The notes below the pieces were generated by a model. It did not search any database. It was given only the letters and a program-made list of their open reading frames with translations, and had not been told where the DNA came from. DNA of 64,000 bases from Zonotrichia leucophrys gambelii (taxonomy: Eukaryota; Chordata; Aves; Passeriformes; Passerellidae): positions 43,258,585-43,322,584 of the forward strand of contig NC_088170.1 of NCBI RefSeq assembly GCF_028769735.1, given 5' to 3'. Shown in pieces: positions 36,920-49,807 of the stretch (the stretch's first letter is position 1; each line of letters starts with the position of its first letter). A program made the translations under genes and the position numbers.

Positions 36920-37910
36920 CTAAAGTGCCTGACCTCACCTTTTGGGTTATTTAAATTCATCCTATTTCTATTATTTCAGTTCTGAAACTTATCCAATTCT
37001 TCCTGTACACTACACTCCTCCACATTCACACTACATATTGCATTATCAGAAAATTTCATGAGCACAGTACTACTTTTTCTGCCAAAGTTGTTAAAAATGT
37101 TAAATAGGATCAGTCCCTAGACACATCTTGGAAGAACTCCACTGGTAACTTCCTTTCAGTTTGGTATTTTTCCTTTCAGCATGATCTTTCATTTTTTTCC
37201 ACCTCACAATTCTTCTGCTAATCCAAATTTTCTCCAGCTTAATGAGCAATTTCCTATGCAGCACTGAGTCAAGCGTTTTCCTGGTAACTGAGTTGTATCT
37301 CATTCTCTTAAAAATGAAAATAATTTTTCAGGTTATTCAGACATGATCTACTTTTGTAATTTCATTTCCATTTTCGTGTTCTTATTTGCTTATATCCAAC
37401 ACGTATTTTGAAATTTCACATATTCTTGAAGCCAGACCTGTGATTGACAAGACTTCTTTTTTTGGTTAAATTAGATCCAACGCTTGCTTTTTCAAGGAAG
37501 AGCTTTCATCTCCAATAAACACATTCAAAATCTTTCTTAGCAGACTTGCAGTTTCTTCAACCAGTTCTTTTTCCAGGATGTGTCTCTGCTGCAAGCTGAC
37601 TCAGTCACATTAATCTCTTCAGATTTTGGCGTCCATCTCAGATGTGGTTAATTCCATTTCCATTCACATATTCCCATTAGCAACACAGCCTTGTTTAACA
37701 TCATCATCCCTGTTGAAATCTGAGCCAAAATATTCATCTTGAGGCCATATCTGTATTATCCTCAACTTCACCATCTTCGCCGAGCAGCGCTTATAAATCA
37801 ACTTTTTGTTTGTGTGGCTAAAAAAATCTGTATTTGGATTAGCTGTGTTTGAAAAATTCGACCAAGTTTGTCTTTTGGCAATTCTTATTTAATCCATACA
37901 CCTCCTGACC
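36920..37910 (-). pseudogene. Decayed CR1-like LINE reverse transcriptase
   Basis: Reading the minus strand, pieces of a LINE ORF2 appear in the right order. An EDGEVEDNTDMA segment (37744-37779) resembles the linker before the polymerase. A piece at about 37180-37290 with KTLDSVLHRKLLIKLEKIWI is a decayed match to the family's FSKAFDTV...LLSKLEKYGL stretch. At 37081-37143 there is SGVLPRCV, a stop, then GLILFNIFNNFG, a decayed SGVPQGSVLGP...FNIFINDL. LMKFSDNA at 37040-37064 stands where the catalytic FADD box belongs, with the second aspartate lost. Beyond it lies RMNLNNPKGEVRHFR, like the MKFNKAKCKVLHLG tail. The pieces lie in different frames with stops, and spacing to the linker is shorter than usual. 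It is dead and ancient, and the boundaries are approximate. Confidence 0.8.
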
Positions 37911-37996
37911 TCTAAGACTTAATCCTGTTAACTGAACATTACTCTCTTTTTCCATTCTACGTAGGATGTCTGCTTGTTCTGAATAGGTTATTTCTG

Positions 37997-38016
37997 AGCT
38001 GGATAATTATCCAGCT
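37997..38016. repeat. 20-bp perfect palindrome
   Basis: AGCTGGATAATTATCCAGCT is its own reverse complement with no spacer. It includes a TAATTA core, a homeodomain-type word in a symmetrical setting. No repeat family or operator is known to me with this sequence, and chance in a 64-kb window is possible but not likely. Confidence 0.97.
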
Positions 38017-39072
38017 AAGTCTAGATCCCTTCCCTTGATTTCAGTTGAGGCCCCAGAGAAAAGCTGCACCTTTGTTGTTCAGAAATTCCAGCTCACTATA
38101 CCACTCAAGTTCATGGGTTTCCCAGTTCAGTGAACTGCATGTTTGAAACTGAAAATGGTAATTTCATTTTCAGCTAGAACTACCTGGTTTTACCTGGTTT
38201 AAAATAGTCAGGTCAAGATGTCTAGATCTGGTACAACCAGTTCTTTTCCAGTGTCCAAAGATGTAATCCAAACTGCATGTAATTGAATGATCTGTATCTG
38301 GTTTAAAATTTACTTGTTTAAAAGACTGTCAGCTATCTCAAATATTAAAGTCAGAAGCCAAATTTCTGGTAGCACTTCCAACTGGAGTGGAAATGCAGAG
38401 ATTTCTATCCAGAATCTAAGTTAGTATAAATCTGTGTTGCTCTGAGGAAGCTAGTTGAGCTGCAAAAATTTAAGTTTTTTAAGTTAAGTGACACACTCTT
38501 TGTCATGACAAACTGGATCAGATACATGACAAGCACAGCACACTTTGGTTTAAGGAGCTGCCTCATTCTCTGTGAGCTTTCACAACCCAGAAGGACTTTT
38601 TATGGCACCATTTATAAGCCTTATCCCCTACAGCATCAAATAAGGACACTCCTATCACTCCTGCTGTCATTGAAAAAGCATCTCATGTAATTTATTGTCT
38701 TTCATTTGCTTGCAAAAGAAGCAAGGAAGTTTCATTAAGTAGGTGGGAGAAGCTCAAGGCCCTTTTCACACTCACATGTTTTCTCTTTGTTGCTGTTTGT
38801 ACAGGTGCAGTGAAAAAGACTCAGAGGGCGTATTCATAAAGACAGGGCTTGAGAAATGCCGCTTTAAATTGTTTGAAATCAAAGGTTTTGGTAGCTCATA
38901 AACAGGGAGCTGTTTTTTTTCCCTAGGACTGCAAATCTAAATATAAGGAGCTACCTTCATGTACAAATACATTTGACATACACATATAACTACCATTAAT
39001 ATAGTCTGCCCTTCTGGATTGTGGGAACAGGTCCATTCATTTATGCTTGCTGAGAATTTCAATACCCCTCCC
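38017..39072. other. Unique noncoding DNA, no gene seen
   Basis: Only frames of about 60 codons. It could still contain upstream parts of the decayed LINE, but I cannot read any motif from them. No RNA gene was recognised. Confidence 0.45.
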
Positions 39073-39123
39073 AAAAAGAAGAAAAAAAGAGAAAAAAATA
39101 GGAAAAAAAAAAAGAGAGAGAGA
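39073..39123 (+). repeat. Polypurine A/G tract
   Basis: A/G-only sequence with a single T at 39099, ending in a short (GA)n run. It is low-complexity. It explains the F/L-rich chance frame of 116 codons on the minus strand at 38937-39287. Confidence 0.93.
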
Positions 39124-42100
39124 TTCTCACAATCAACCAGCTCATTTTGTATGTTGAAATAAAAGTATCCAATGAGGATGTCAGGAGGCCTGTACTCCAT
39201 CCAAACTGACCAATTTAATGCGTGCTGTAAGCATACTTCCAGACTAGCATCTGGAAATCTTAAATGAACAGAGATAGACATAGACACCCTTACACTCTGG
39301 GAAATAATTAAATTTGGAATAAGAGCACGTTTGTGGACCAGATCATCAGCTGGTATAAATCAGCACAGCTCCACTCATTCCAAAAAAGTAATGCCAGTTT
39401 ATGTTAAAGTGCTAGCTGGCTCCTGTAGCTTTCCTTTGTGATTAATTTCAGTGCAATCATTTGCTGGAACACGCTTTTGGACCAAGCTTCCTGAAGCATT
39501 ACTTTTACAAATCTCTTGTGTGCTCTTGGACCACTGCCTGTAGCACACCCTTCTGTGTTAGGTCTGCTTTTCTCCAAACAGAAAGCTCAAGGTTTGGGAT
39601 TTTTTTTTTTATAATATCTTAAAAATAAGATGAAACCAAATTTTTTGCCGAGCAGTTACTTTATACTTATCACTTTTGGAACTTCTATGAATCAACGGCA
39701 TGTGACTTTTCATTCTTTGCCACCCTTCAATTAAATTATCCCTAGGACAATTAATGTATTTTCTATTCCTTGTGTACCACAGAACCCCACTGCATTTAAG
39801 AGTGGAAATCCATCCCCATGGTAGTCCAGAAGCACCCACAGGCTGCTGTGAGGTGCCTCCAGTTGCCAATGCAGTTCTGCCCTGGCTGGCACCATCTCAC
39901 ACAAGGCCCTGTAAGTGCCTGGCACTCAAGGAGCCACCACAGCACAGGTCAGCACAGCCAGGGTTCCTACACCCTCCTTTTTGCAAACTGCTCTAGGAGG
40001 TCCCTAGATCTGGAATCTTTTGCCATGGGAGGGTGTACAGGTGGCCCTGTCAGCTTTCCACTGATGTGTCAGACCTGCCGGATTTCCCTGCCTGAATGCA
40101 ATAGTGCTGATGAGTACTCTCCTGCTTGGACCTCAGGCACCACACCTGGCCTCCTGTGTGCCTTGGAAAAGCCTGCTTTACCCAGCTTGGGGCACCACAA
40201 GAGAGAAGCCACAGCACTGTCTCGTGGCTGGAGGAGTGCCACCATGAGAGGCCGTGCCCTCCAAGCCCCCTCACTGGAGCACAGAGTTCCACCTTGCAGC
40301 CTCATGCCCGAGCAGTCTGCGGTGAAATGCAGCCAGGTCTGCCCTCATGGCAAACAATCCCTGAGAAACCAGCCTAAGAGCATGCCTCACAGTTATCATT
40401 CAGCTCCCCAGCCATGGCTGGCACATTTTCTTTTCTATGTATTTACCACAGAGAAATAAAAAGGGGCAAAATACCTGAAATATTGCATGTTCATTCATAC
40501 ATTTCAGTTAATCAGTCTTTGAAAAAACACAGACACTTGTGAGTTAGCTCATCAGAGTCTCTGTTCCCTTTACCTTCTCCCCAGCTCTCTCATCTCTTCC
40601 TCCAGGCCAGTCAGAACCTAGAAGCACATGAAGAAATGCAGGGAACTTATGTGTACAAGGTGATGAGTTTTTTAAAGGCCATGGTAACTCTTAAAATATT
40701 CCACAACAGCATCTCTCTCAAAATGTGGGAAGCATTGCTCCTGCAGGAAGGAAGGCTCACAATAGTGTCCAGGATGATGACAGCAGTTCAGTTGTCCTTG
40801 GTCACCCACAGACAGCTCATATTCCCCATTACAAGGGGTAAGTACAAGGCTGTACAGTCTACAAGTGTTCAAAGACACAAAGGACTTGCTAAAAGCCCTT
40901 AAGTGTTGACAGAGACTCATTTCCTTCAGGGCACAGGACTAGATGCAGATATGTGCAGTCTTCTGATCATGAGAAACTGAGCTGATGCAATATTAAGAAT
41001 GATGCCTCAAGAAATGAGCCAAAAGTGTACTTCCCCGCACAACACCTACCAGAAGCACAAGATGTGATTTTCAGCTCTCAGAAAGACAAGGAAGATTGCT
41101 CCTTCAGTGTTATCCATGTTCCTCTATGACAGCAACTTGTAGAATTACTTTTTCTGGGTGCTTTGGGTTTGTGTTTCAAGGTCCTGATTTGCAGGAGTAT
41201 TAAGTATTCATATGGAAATCTCCATCTGGAATATCCCAAATTTGACTAGATATGACCCTGAAAGACCTGATCTGATTTCAGAGTTGGGTATAACTTCAAA
41301 ATTGGCCCTGCTTTAAGTAGGGGGGTGGATCAGATGGTGCCTTCTAACCAGAACTATTCTCAGACTTCAGCTGCCACTGCAGTCACTCGTAGCTCTGCCT
41401 TGAACAGACGGGCTCTAAAAAATCAGAGAATTTCTGCTCAGCACCCAAAATGATTTGGAACTTTTGAAAATATTGCATGTAAACACTGCATCTATAAAAT
41501 GGAGCAAATAACACCAGCACAATTCATAAACAAGGATTAAGGATTGCTTTTGAATCTCTCAGCTATTATTTTGCAAGCATTAGAAAAGATTCTGAGGAAA
41601 TCAGAAATTTACTGCTGAGACCAGGGCTGGGATAATGTAAAGAGACAGAGCTCTTCGTGGAACCATGATTCTTAAACACAAGACTGAAAACTCATTTGTT
41701 AAGCCCTGTCTGTTCAGAGTTGTTTCTCGGAAGAATGGCTTCTGTGCAGCAGGTAGTATGTCTCCATGGAATTGAAAACTGTAGCAGGCTTTCATTTTTT
41801 ATTTTGTGCCCAGTAGCATTTATCTTTTGAAAATTAAGTTTCAACAGGCCATTCCAATCGACTAGATACAATTTTATATCAACATTGAAGCTTTTTTTTT
41901 TTCCTGTTAAACTTCCAAGTATGAAAATGGAGGTCTGGACACTTACAATTACAGCAGCGGCCTCGACTTTGGGTCAGAGTCAGTGACTAGTGTTAACTGG
42001 GTACTATGGAAGCAGAAGGAAACGCTCTGGAGTGTAGACACACGTATGTATCTAAGTGGAATCTACTTCACTCAGCAATTAATCAGATTAACAAGTCTAC

Positions 42101-45100
42101 TGAAGTAACCGAGATATCATTTAAGACATTTCTCTTGGGTAACTACTACCAGTGATAGCAGAAACAAGCCTTCAAGACTAAAATTAGAAAGCATTCCTAT
42201 TATGAGTTTTTCTTGAAGCTCAAAAATGAAAATGCTGTGAGAACAAGAGAATGGGAGCCTAATATAAACATCCCTCTTTGCCTTTCTCTCTCTCTGAAAT
42301 GTCATGCTGAGAAGAAGCATTTTCTTTCTCCAGCACACAGAAATCTTTGTGCCTGACAGATAGAACAGGAGATAAAAAGGATACAAAGCATCCAGCTTTC
42401 TAATACTTACATGGGTTGATGATTTCAATTACAAAGTTCGAAGAATTTGGCACCTAGCAAACTTAAACCTTGCCCAGGCTTTTTTTTTCCTCAATAATAA
42501 GCTTAGAAATAGTTGAAAAAAGAAATATTTTCCCTGTAACACAACAAATAAACAACATCTGCACTTTGGATGAGTTCAAAACGCTTTTGGAATGAAAGGT
42601 TTTTCCCTTCCAGCGTGCTTCTGTGGAGGAAAAGTCTCGCAGAGATTGAGCTGTCTGGTTTCATTGTAAGGTTGCTGGCCGACACCAGTGGCAGGATTGA
42701 CATTGTATTAATCTCCAGGCCCATGGGCCCTCCAACCCCACTCCACCATGAGACATACTGGCAATGGATCTGAGGAATATTGGCATTATCTCAGTCCTGA
42801 AGACCTGAAGGCAGGGTCTCGCCTAAACTGCAGGTGAAATGAAACATTTCACTGCACTAATAAAACACACATTTCTCTGGCATTCAGACTGTCTGGGAGA
42901 TAACTATTCAATGTATTGCAAACTCTGTCGCTAATATCTGAATTTAACAAATATGACTACAGAAAAGACAGATTTTCTGAGGTATTTTGGTTTGTTAATA
43001 TTCACAATACTAATACTATGTTAGTCATAGAGATATATTATCAGATATTAATTCCTTGAACAGGGGCCTCAATCTTATTTACGCATAATCCATAAGTGAA
43101 AATAGCATCAATCCAAGAGTGTTGTGGTATGCAGACCCAATTGATGCTGGGCCCACAGGGAGCCATGCTCCACATGAACTTTATTGGGCTTCCAGGATAA
43201 AGAGAGAGCATCCCAGTTACATCACCTGGCACTTTTTAGCAACTGGTCCTTCCTGGTGCTTTATTTCAGCTGACTAAATTGCACTGCAGCAGCTTGCAGA
43301 AATTTGGAGGCCTAGCATGATCAGTTCTGTGCTAATTCTTTAAGCCTGTGTCAGTTTGCATCCTAAAAAGTTAAATACTCACCTCACCATGATCACAATC
43401 TAATTGATTAGTTCCTGTCTTGCTTGATTAGATTGCCATTTCAACACAAAATCAGATGTAACAGCTAAGAAGATGGGAGCCATCAAATGACTTTTAACCA
43501 GCATCAGTTCCTTTGGTTATCAACTTTGACTACAAAAGCAGTGACAGTCAAAGCAGTAAGACTCTGTATTGGTCTTCTTTATGAACAGGGAGAGCTTCTG
43601 AATTTGGCATCATCTCACTATAAACACTTGAATTAGAGATTGGATACCTGAAGTCCAAAGAAATATTGTTTGCAAACAATAAGCAACAGCAAAGGCAAAA
43701 CTTTGAGCTCAGTCTATATATAGTTCACCAATCCAGGTGGATTTTAAACCAATATTTGGCCTTCACATGTATTCCCACAGAGTGATCATGCAAGTATTAC
43801 AGATTTTAACAATGTTTATATAAACAACATGAAATGCAGGATAAAGAACTTGATAATTACATATCACTTTTAAAGATACAAGTGAACTGTTTAAGTATTT
43901 CAAATCAAAGTCATAATGGATTACAGCTTTATATGTAGTCAAAACAGATTTGTGGAATATGGGGGTTTTATGGTTTCTAGATCTATTTTTAAATATTTTT
44001 AAAAATAAAGCATCCCATCATTAGTTCTTTCAATTACTGCATCACACAGTGTTTTTTACAGGTTCTAATTATATCCTAGATTGAAATTCAAAACACCTGC
44101 TCTTGTGGATCACACTAATTTCAGCCTTGAGTATTTTCATACAAAGAGCTATAATCAGAGAGAACCAAATGATTTCCTATTCTCTGTACCACTCCTTCTC
44201 AGCAGTGTACAGCTAGAGATCTCTATTTCCTTCTTATTTTTTGTGCTATGATTATTACATCTTTTATTTAAAGATTACTTTTTATTGCTGAAAGATGCAG
44301 TATTTTTACTTTGATTTAAATCAGATTAAGCATTTAATTCAGATATTACTTTTTAAAATAACAGTAATTTTTATTTTAAATAGCAGATGAACAGTGCAGC
44401 TTTCTTCTGTTAGTTCCCCTTTTCATTTCTATGTAGCTAATATAAATACTTTGTTCCTGGCTTTTAAGAAAATTGGTCTTTAAAAACCCTATAATTTGAG
44501 TTCAGGGATTTAAATGGGAATATATATTTACTTGAAAGATAGTTTTTGATGTGCTCAGTTTGCTGTCATTATTCATGCACTTCTCTACACTTTAGGCTTT
44601 AGGGTGTGATCCAAAGCCCATGGAGCCAATGGGATGACACACAGGTTTCTCTGGATTATGGGTCAAGCTCTAAATGCTGTATGAAGAAAAGGAATGGTTG
44701 AAATGTCCATTCTATCACAGTGCAATAGGGATATCTTTAAGAGTACTTATTCTTTGATGAGCATAGGATGAGAGCCAACCCTTTGCCCAGCTACACCGGT
44801 TTTTAGCTAATAGGACAACACTACAGACCTCATTAGGACAATGAAGACCCAGGGTAGGGCACTGAATCAGGTGCACCACAGCCCTCCAGAGCAACTCAGT
44901 TATGCTGAATTTTATGATCTATTTTCAAGTAACACTGCCTGCTGAAGCTGTGGAGGTGGCCAGCAGTTCTGCACCAGAGCTGCTTATTTTGCTCCCCTCC
45001 ATACTGTGCTGGAGCTTGCCTCTTTGCTCTGATGCAGCGGGCAGGTTTCTGAAGGCCCATGAAAAGGCACCTGGCTCTTGCTCCAGAGTATATTAATGCA

Positions 45101-46163
45101 ATGAAAATAGACATAATGGCATGAGTCTTACAACAATCTTTTCAGAAATTTGTTAAATTTTTACTCTATGCTCCTCACTGTGCTTAATTAGCTGTGAAAG
45201 TATTCATTGGCATTTTTTGTCCCTTTTCCATGCCGTGCATTACAGAGGTAGGAAAGGTAAGCTCTTTGTGGAAAAATTCAAGCCCTCCACATGATAAAAT
45301 GCCATATGCCACTGGCATGCACCAAACCCCTCCAGTTTCCCCCAAACACCCAAGGAAATATGTCCCTGAGTGTTGTACAGTGAGCTTTGCATCAGTTGCA
45401 GACAGCTGTTCTAAGATAAATAGTTACATGGGCCAGAGATATCTACTAGAATCTCACAGTCAGCAGTAGCTCTGATTAACCAGAAGGCCTTTGCTCCATT
45501 CTGTGTTTTCCAGTAGCACTTTCAGGTCTGTTCCCATGCACATAGCCAGCTCAGCTCTGAGACTGCTGTGGGAGAAGAACACCTTCCTGAATGGGCAAGA
45601 GGTGTGCAAGGTTATGGGAAGGAACTGAGACAGCTCTGTGGCACTGGCCCCATATTCCCCTGACTCTGGGAGTCCCTCACCAGCTCACAGCACTGTGCCC
45701 CAGTTAACAAACTGGTCTTATGAAGGGTAAGTTTGGCTCAAGGACCAGATTTGGTTTCTGTTTGCCAGAGTTTCCAGTCTTGCAGGTATCTCAGGACAAT
45801 TGAAGCTGACTGGTACCTCCTGCCAGCCAGCAGCAGAGCAGAGCCCAGCAGCCACCAGCACAGAGAAACCCAGAAGGAGAAAAGCAATTATCAGTGCCAC
45901 TTTGAACTAAACAAGTAATGCAAATTTTTACATAGAACCCAGGGCTTTGTTTCACAAAGTCTCACCTCTGTGCCTGATAGATGCATGAAACTTGATGTCT
46001 GCCTGCAGGAGCTGAAAGGCTGAGTCAACCATGCTGAGATTGAAGCCAGTGGTTCCAGAGAGTCTAGGTGTATCAAACGACTAAACTACTTCAACAGCTT
46101 TATTTAGCTGTGGCTACTGCCATCAAAATAAACCATATATTGCAAATCTATTCATTATGCATT
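39124..46163. other. Long unique noncoding stretch
   Basis: About 39780-40460 is GC-richer. It carries a 213-codon + frame (39818-40459) that overlaps other frames on both strands and shows no domain, signal peptide or known family, so I do not call it a gene. The rest is AT-rich with chance frames of up to 103 codons. Very AT-rich sequence with few stop-free frames fills 43.8-44.5 kb. I found no transposon end or RNA gene here. Confidence 0.45.
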
Positions 46164-46757
46164 TGTGGTGGGTTGACCATGGCTGGAAGGCAAGTGCCCA
46201 CTAAAAGTCACTCTATCATTTCCCTCAGATGGATAGGGAAGACAAAATAGAACAAAAGGCTCATAGGTCAAAATAATGACAGGGAGAGATTGCTGCCCAG
46301 TTACCATCGCAGGCAAAACAGGCTTGACTTGGGAAAATTAGTTTAGTTTATTAGCAATCTAATCAGAGTAGGGTAATGAGAAATAAATACTTACTAATAA
46401 TCTTTTTATATATAAGTTAATAAATCTTAAAACATCTTCCCCTCACCCCTCCCTTCTTTCCAGGCTCAGCTTCATTCCCAAATTCTCTCCCTTTTCCTCC
46501 CCAGTGGCTCAGGGAGATGGGGAATGGGATCTGTGGTCAGTTCATCACATGCTGTTTCTGTTGCCCCTTCCTCCCTAGGCAAGAACTCCTCACCCTCTCT
46601 CCCTGCTCCAGCCTGGGTCCCTCCCATGGGAGAAAATCCTCCATGAACTTCTTCAATGTGAGTCCTTCCCCATGGGCTTCAGTTCTTCAGGAACTACTAG
46701 AAGCTTCTCACAGAAGCCACCTCTCTACAAAAACCTGTCCATGCAAACCCAATACGA
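46164..46757 (-). mobile_element. Solo LTR-like block, songbird ERVL-type
   Basis: The + strand starts TGTGGTGGGTTGACC, so on the minus strand the block ends GGTCAACCCACCACA, the CA end expected of an LTR. Internal landmarks match, from memory, a common songbird endogenous retrovirus LTR. On the + strand these are 'ggacagggagagattg', 'attaccatcgcaggcaaaac', 'agagtagggtaatgagaaat' and 'gcttcagttcttcagg'. A minus-strand AATAAA lies at 46347-46352, about 185 bases before the end, a sensible R/U5 length. No gag, pol or env lies beside it, so it is probably a solo or truncated LTR. The inner (5') edge and exact family are uncertain. Confidence 0.82.
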
Positions 46758-47759
46758 GTTCATGCTTCTTTTGATAGGATAGTCTTTTTAAAAACAAGAC
46801 AAAACTGCTTTAATGTTTTAGCTACACAGCTTAAAAAACACCAATTTTTTTCACAGTAGAAATTAAAATGAAACTGATGTTTATAATTTGGAATTTACTG
46901 CCACAAGGAAAGGTCTGCCTACCAACTAGTAACTGGAAACATTAGTAAATTAAAAAGATAACATAGAGGATATTACACAAAATAAATAAAATAAATAAAT
47001 CAAAGCTGTGCACAAGTAGTAAGTGTCTTCTGTCTGACAGGAGTCCTTAGAGAGCAATACTGTGGCATTTTCCAGAATTAAATTGCATTATTATAAGAGC
47101 TTTAAATTAAGCTCCTAGCCCTGACCTTTAAACACGGTGATTGCTATTATGCCTGCTGAGGAGGCTGTGGAGGGTTTGGAAACCCTGTGCAAGATTGATG
47201 GGTTATAATACGTAATCAAGTATAGCTCCATTTAGCACAGCTGTTGAACAGAGGGTCTAACACCAGGTTATCACAGGGAGTGCCCTGTCTTTTCTTCCAG
47301 ACAAATCAGTGTTAGCAGTGGGAGGCAGGCTTGTTAGTGCAATGCAAAACAACACAGTGTCTTCCTGATGAAAGGAGGTGAGGACTTTAACAGACATGCT
47401 CCTCCTTTAGAGAGTGACCAGGAATAAAAATTTTCCCCCAGCACTTTTTTGGGACCACATGACAAAAAAAGCAATGGATGTGCAGCTTTGGTCTCTAAGC
47501 ACAATCCAGACAAAAAGCAATCTAGAACACAGTAAAACATAATAAGCCAAATATGCTGTGGAAGTATGTTCACTTAGGTGAGATAAGACATCATGCAATG
47601 TATGCTTAAAATGAAAATGCTAAAATTCTAAAAAAAAAAGTCAGTAAAATTTTTAAACAAAGGCACAGAAGTAAAAAAGGAAGTTTTCTTGTTCTCCATT
47701 ACATTTGATTCTCAAGTGTACCTACTGACATTTACACACCTATCTTATGCCTTTGAGCT
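46758..47759. other. Interval between two LTR blocks, no retroviral genes
   Basis: An AAATA-type short repeat lies at about 46976-47000. The frames present (79 codons at most) show no retroviral motif. The 1-kb gap and the different LTR families point to two separate insertions rather than one provirus. Confidence 0.55.
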
Positions 47760-48640
47760 GGTTTTATCACCAACAGGAAATTAAACTCCAAACAAACACC
47801 TTCCTTCATTCCTTCTGGTAAGGGTGGGATAAAAAGCAGAGATCATGGGTTGAGATAGCAATTTACTAAAAACACAAAGCAATGGAGTAAGGCACACACA
47901 ATAACAGCCATATTAATAGCAAAAGTAAACAAAAAGAGAAGGTGTTTTAACCACAAAAGGATGGTCACCACTGGGCACAAAGCCAGGAGAGCAGTCACTC
48001 CCTGTAGGTCATGTCCATGTGCTCCCAGACAAAGGCAATATGGTGACCATTCCCATGTGTTGTCCACATCGTCTTGGGAAACAAAGGCAGGAAGGCAGGG
48101 GAGCTCCTGCAGATAATCTTTCCTGCCCCCCAGCCTGCAAACAACAAGAAACCATGACAAGCCAGCTGTCCAGAAGCTGGGTTGTCCAAGCAGGGGTCTC
48201 TCAGCTGCTCTGCTGGTGCCTCTGGTGCACTTCTAACAAACTAGTCCTGTGGAGTCTCCCCACGGGGCTTTCCTACTGCTCTGCTCCTTTTGGCTCTGCT
48301 CAGCTGGGTTCAGCTTGGCTGCTTCCCTGGATTGGGGTGGCTCCCACCACCATTCCATTCTCTGCTGGCAGCCCCCCACTGGCACCACCAGTTCAGCACT
48401 ATGGTCGATTTGCATTTTTGCCACTCTCCCATTCAGCACCATGGCCTATAGCCATGCTCCAGAGGCAAATGGGAGGGGGGACAGACAGGGTGGCAGAGGG
48501 ATTGAGTCCTCAGGGGTGGATGTTGATACCTTCCCAGTGGGAGGCAAAATGGCCAAATACAGGTGGGGGCACCTGGGTTTTCATCCTGAAACCACGTGCC
48601 CCTGTGATAATGTGAGTCATGGAGAATAACAGCCTGGTCA
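47760..48640 (-). mobile_element. Second LTR-like block, avian ERV type
   Basis: On the minus strand it contains an ATCTCAACCCATGATCTCTG segment downstream of TTTTAGTAAATTG, a pattern I remember from avian ERV LTRs just after the polyadenylation signal. AGTAAA, a weaker signal variant, lies at 47862-47867. Upstream there is the GC-rich body typical of the same LTRs. On the + strand it reads 'ccagcctgcaaacaacaag', 'accatgacaagccagctgtc' and 'ctgctctgctccttttggct'. Overlapping frames here (198 and 126 codons, +) are products of this GC-rich body, not genes. Both edges are approximate. No primer-binding site or genes are visible. Confidence 0.68.
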
Positions 48641-49807
48641 TGTCTGCTCCACCCCTGTCTGCCACTACAACAGCCTTACATCTCACACATCTCCATATAC
48701 CCATCCTATGCGTTACAGAATTCTCTTCAAGTGCCAAAAAAATTCATTTTGGAGAAATAAGAAAAGGAAACACTTTGGAGAAATAAACAAGGCCCCAGTG
48801 CATTGTATTGTTATGAGAAGCCAATTCTGTAAATGTGCTATAGAACCTATGCCAAAGGATGTTAGTTCTCTTCATAGAAACCAAAACTTTGGGTGAGTAC
48901 AGGAAGCAGAGATCTGAGAAGTGCTGACTTGTCTCATTAAAGTCCCAGCTATTCTAGTGGCCCAGACAGGAGAGACAGCATCCTCACTTGTCTGACTCCC
49001 CAGAGCAGGCCTAGAGTAAGTCAAAGCCCAAATAATCTGTTTTGTTCTATTCACACTGAAAGAAAATTGCACGGACTCTATGACCTCTTCTGGCATGCAG
49101 AGAGCATTTCTCTGGAGTATCTGACTCTTCAGGGGTGCTGCCACTCATGCTCTGCTGCAGAAACCACAGCTGTGGGTTCAGACCACAGTGACATGCGTGA
49201 AGACTTCCCCCTGTCCAGCTCTGCCAGTGCCCCTGACCAGTCTCAGGCTCAGAATGACCCAGTCCTTGCTATCAGGTTCACTCATCAAACACAAGTGCAA
49301 CCTGATCTCACAGGTTATTAAAAACACCAAATCTCTACTGATGCCTCACCCAAACACATGTTGTGTCAAGGGCAGAAATTTGAGCAGACAAGATGTGGTG
49401 TGGTGGCTGGTTTTGGTGCTTCTGTGACAGGTTTTCAACTGGCATAACCAGGACAACTGTGCTCTGCTGACAATATTGTGCATATTGTGTCGGTAATAAT
49501 TATTGTACATTTTCTTGTCAGTTCAATTTCTAACCAATCAAGTAAAGGCAGGCAAAGCATCATTTTCATATTTTAACATTATATTAGGCAAAAAATTCCA
49601 AATTGTTCACTGAGTCTTTAGACTAAAAAAAGTATGTGCTCCAAATTCACATGCCCTACCATCCCACATAAGCTCTCCTTCCTACTTATCCAAGCATCTT
49701 TGAAGGATGAAAACCAGACAGTAGAAAAATGTGGGATTTCTGTGAATCTGGGCTTCTGTGAAGATTACAGAAATAGGAAGTAAAAATATTAATAAGTTAA
49801 GTTATAC
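48641..49807. other. Unique noncoding DNA, no gene seen
   Basis: Chance frames of up to 90 codons. No recognisable repeat between the LTR block and the CR1 fragment. Confidence 0.5.

Noticed and set aside
39818..40459. Longest frame, 213 codons on the + strand
   Set aside because: It lies in a GC-richer patch where several frames on both strands are open, has no recognisable domain or start context, and has codon content typical of chance.
48019..48615. 198-codon + frame
   Set aside because: It falls inside the LTR-like block and is explained by that GC-rich body. It shows no protein family.
46164..48640. One full provirus bounded by the two LTR blocks
   Set aside because: The two LTR blocks differ in sequence family, and the interval holds no gag, pol or env motif.
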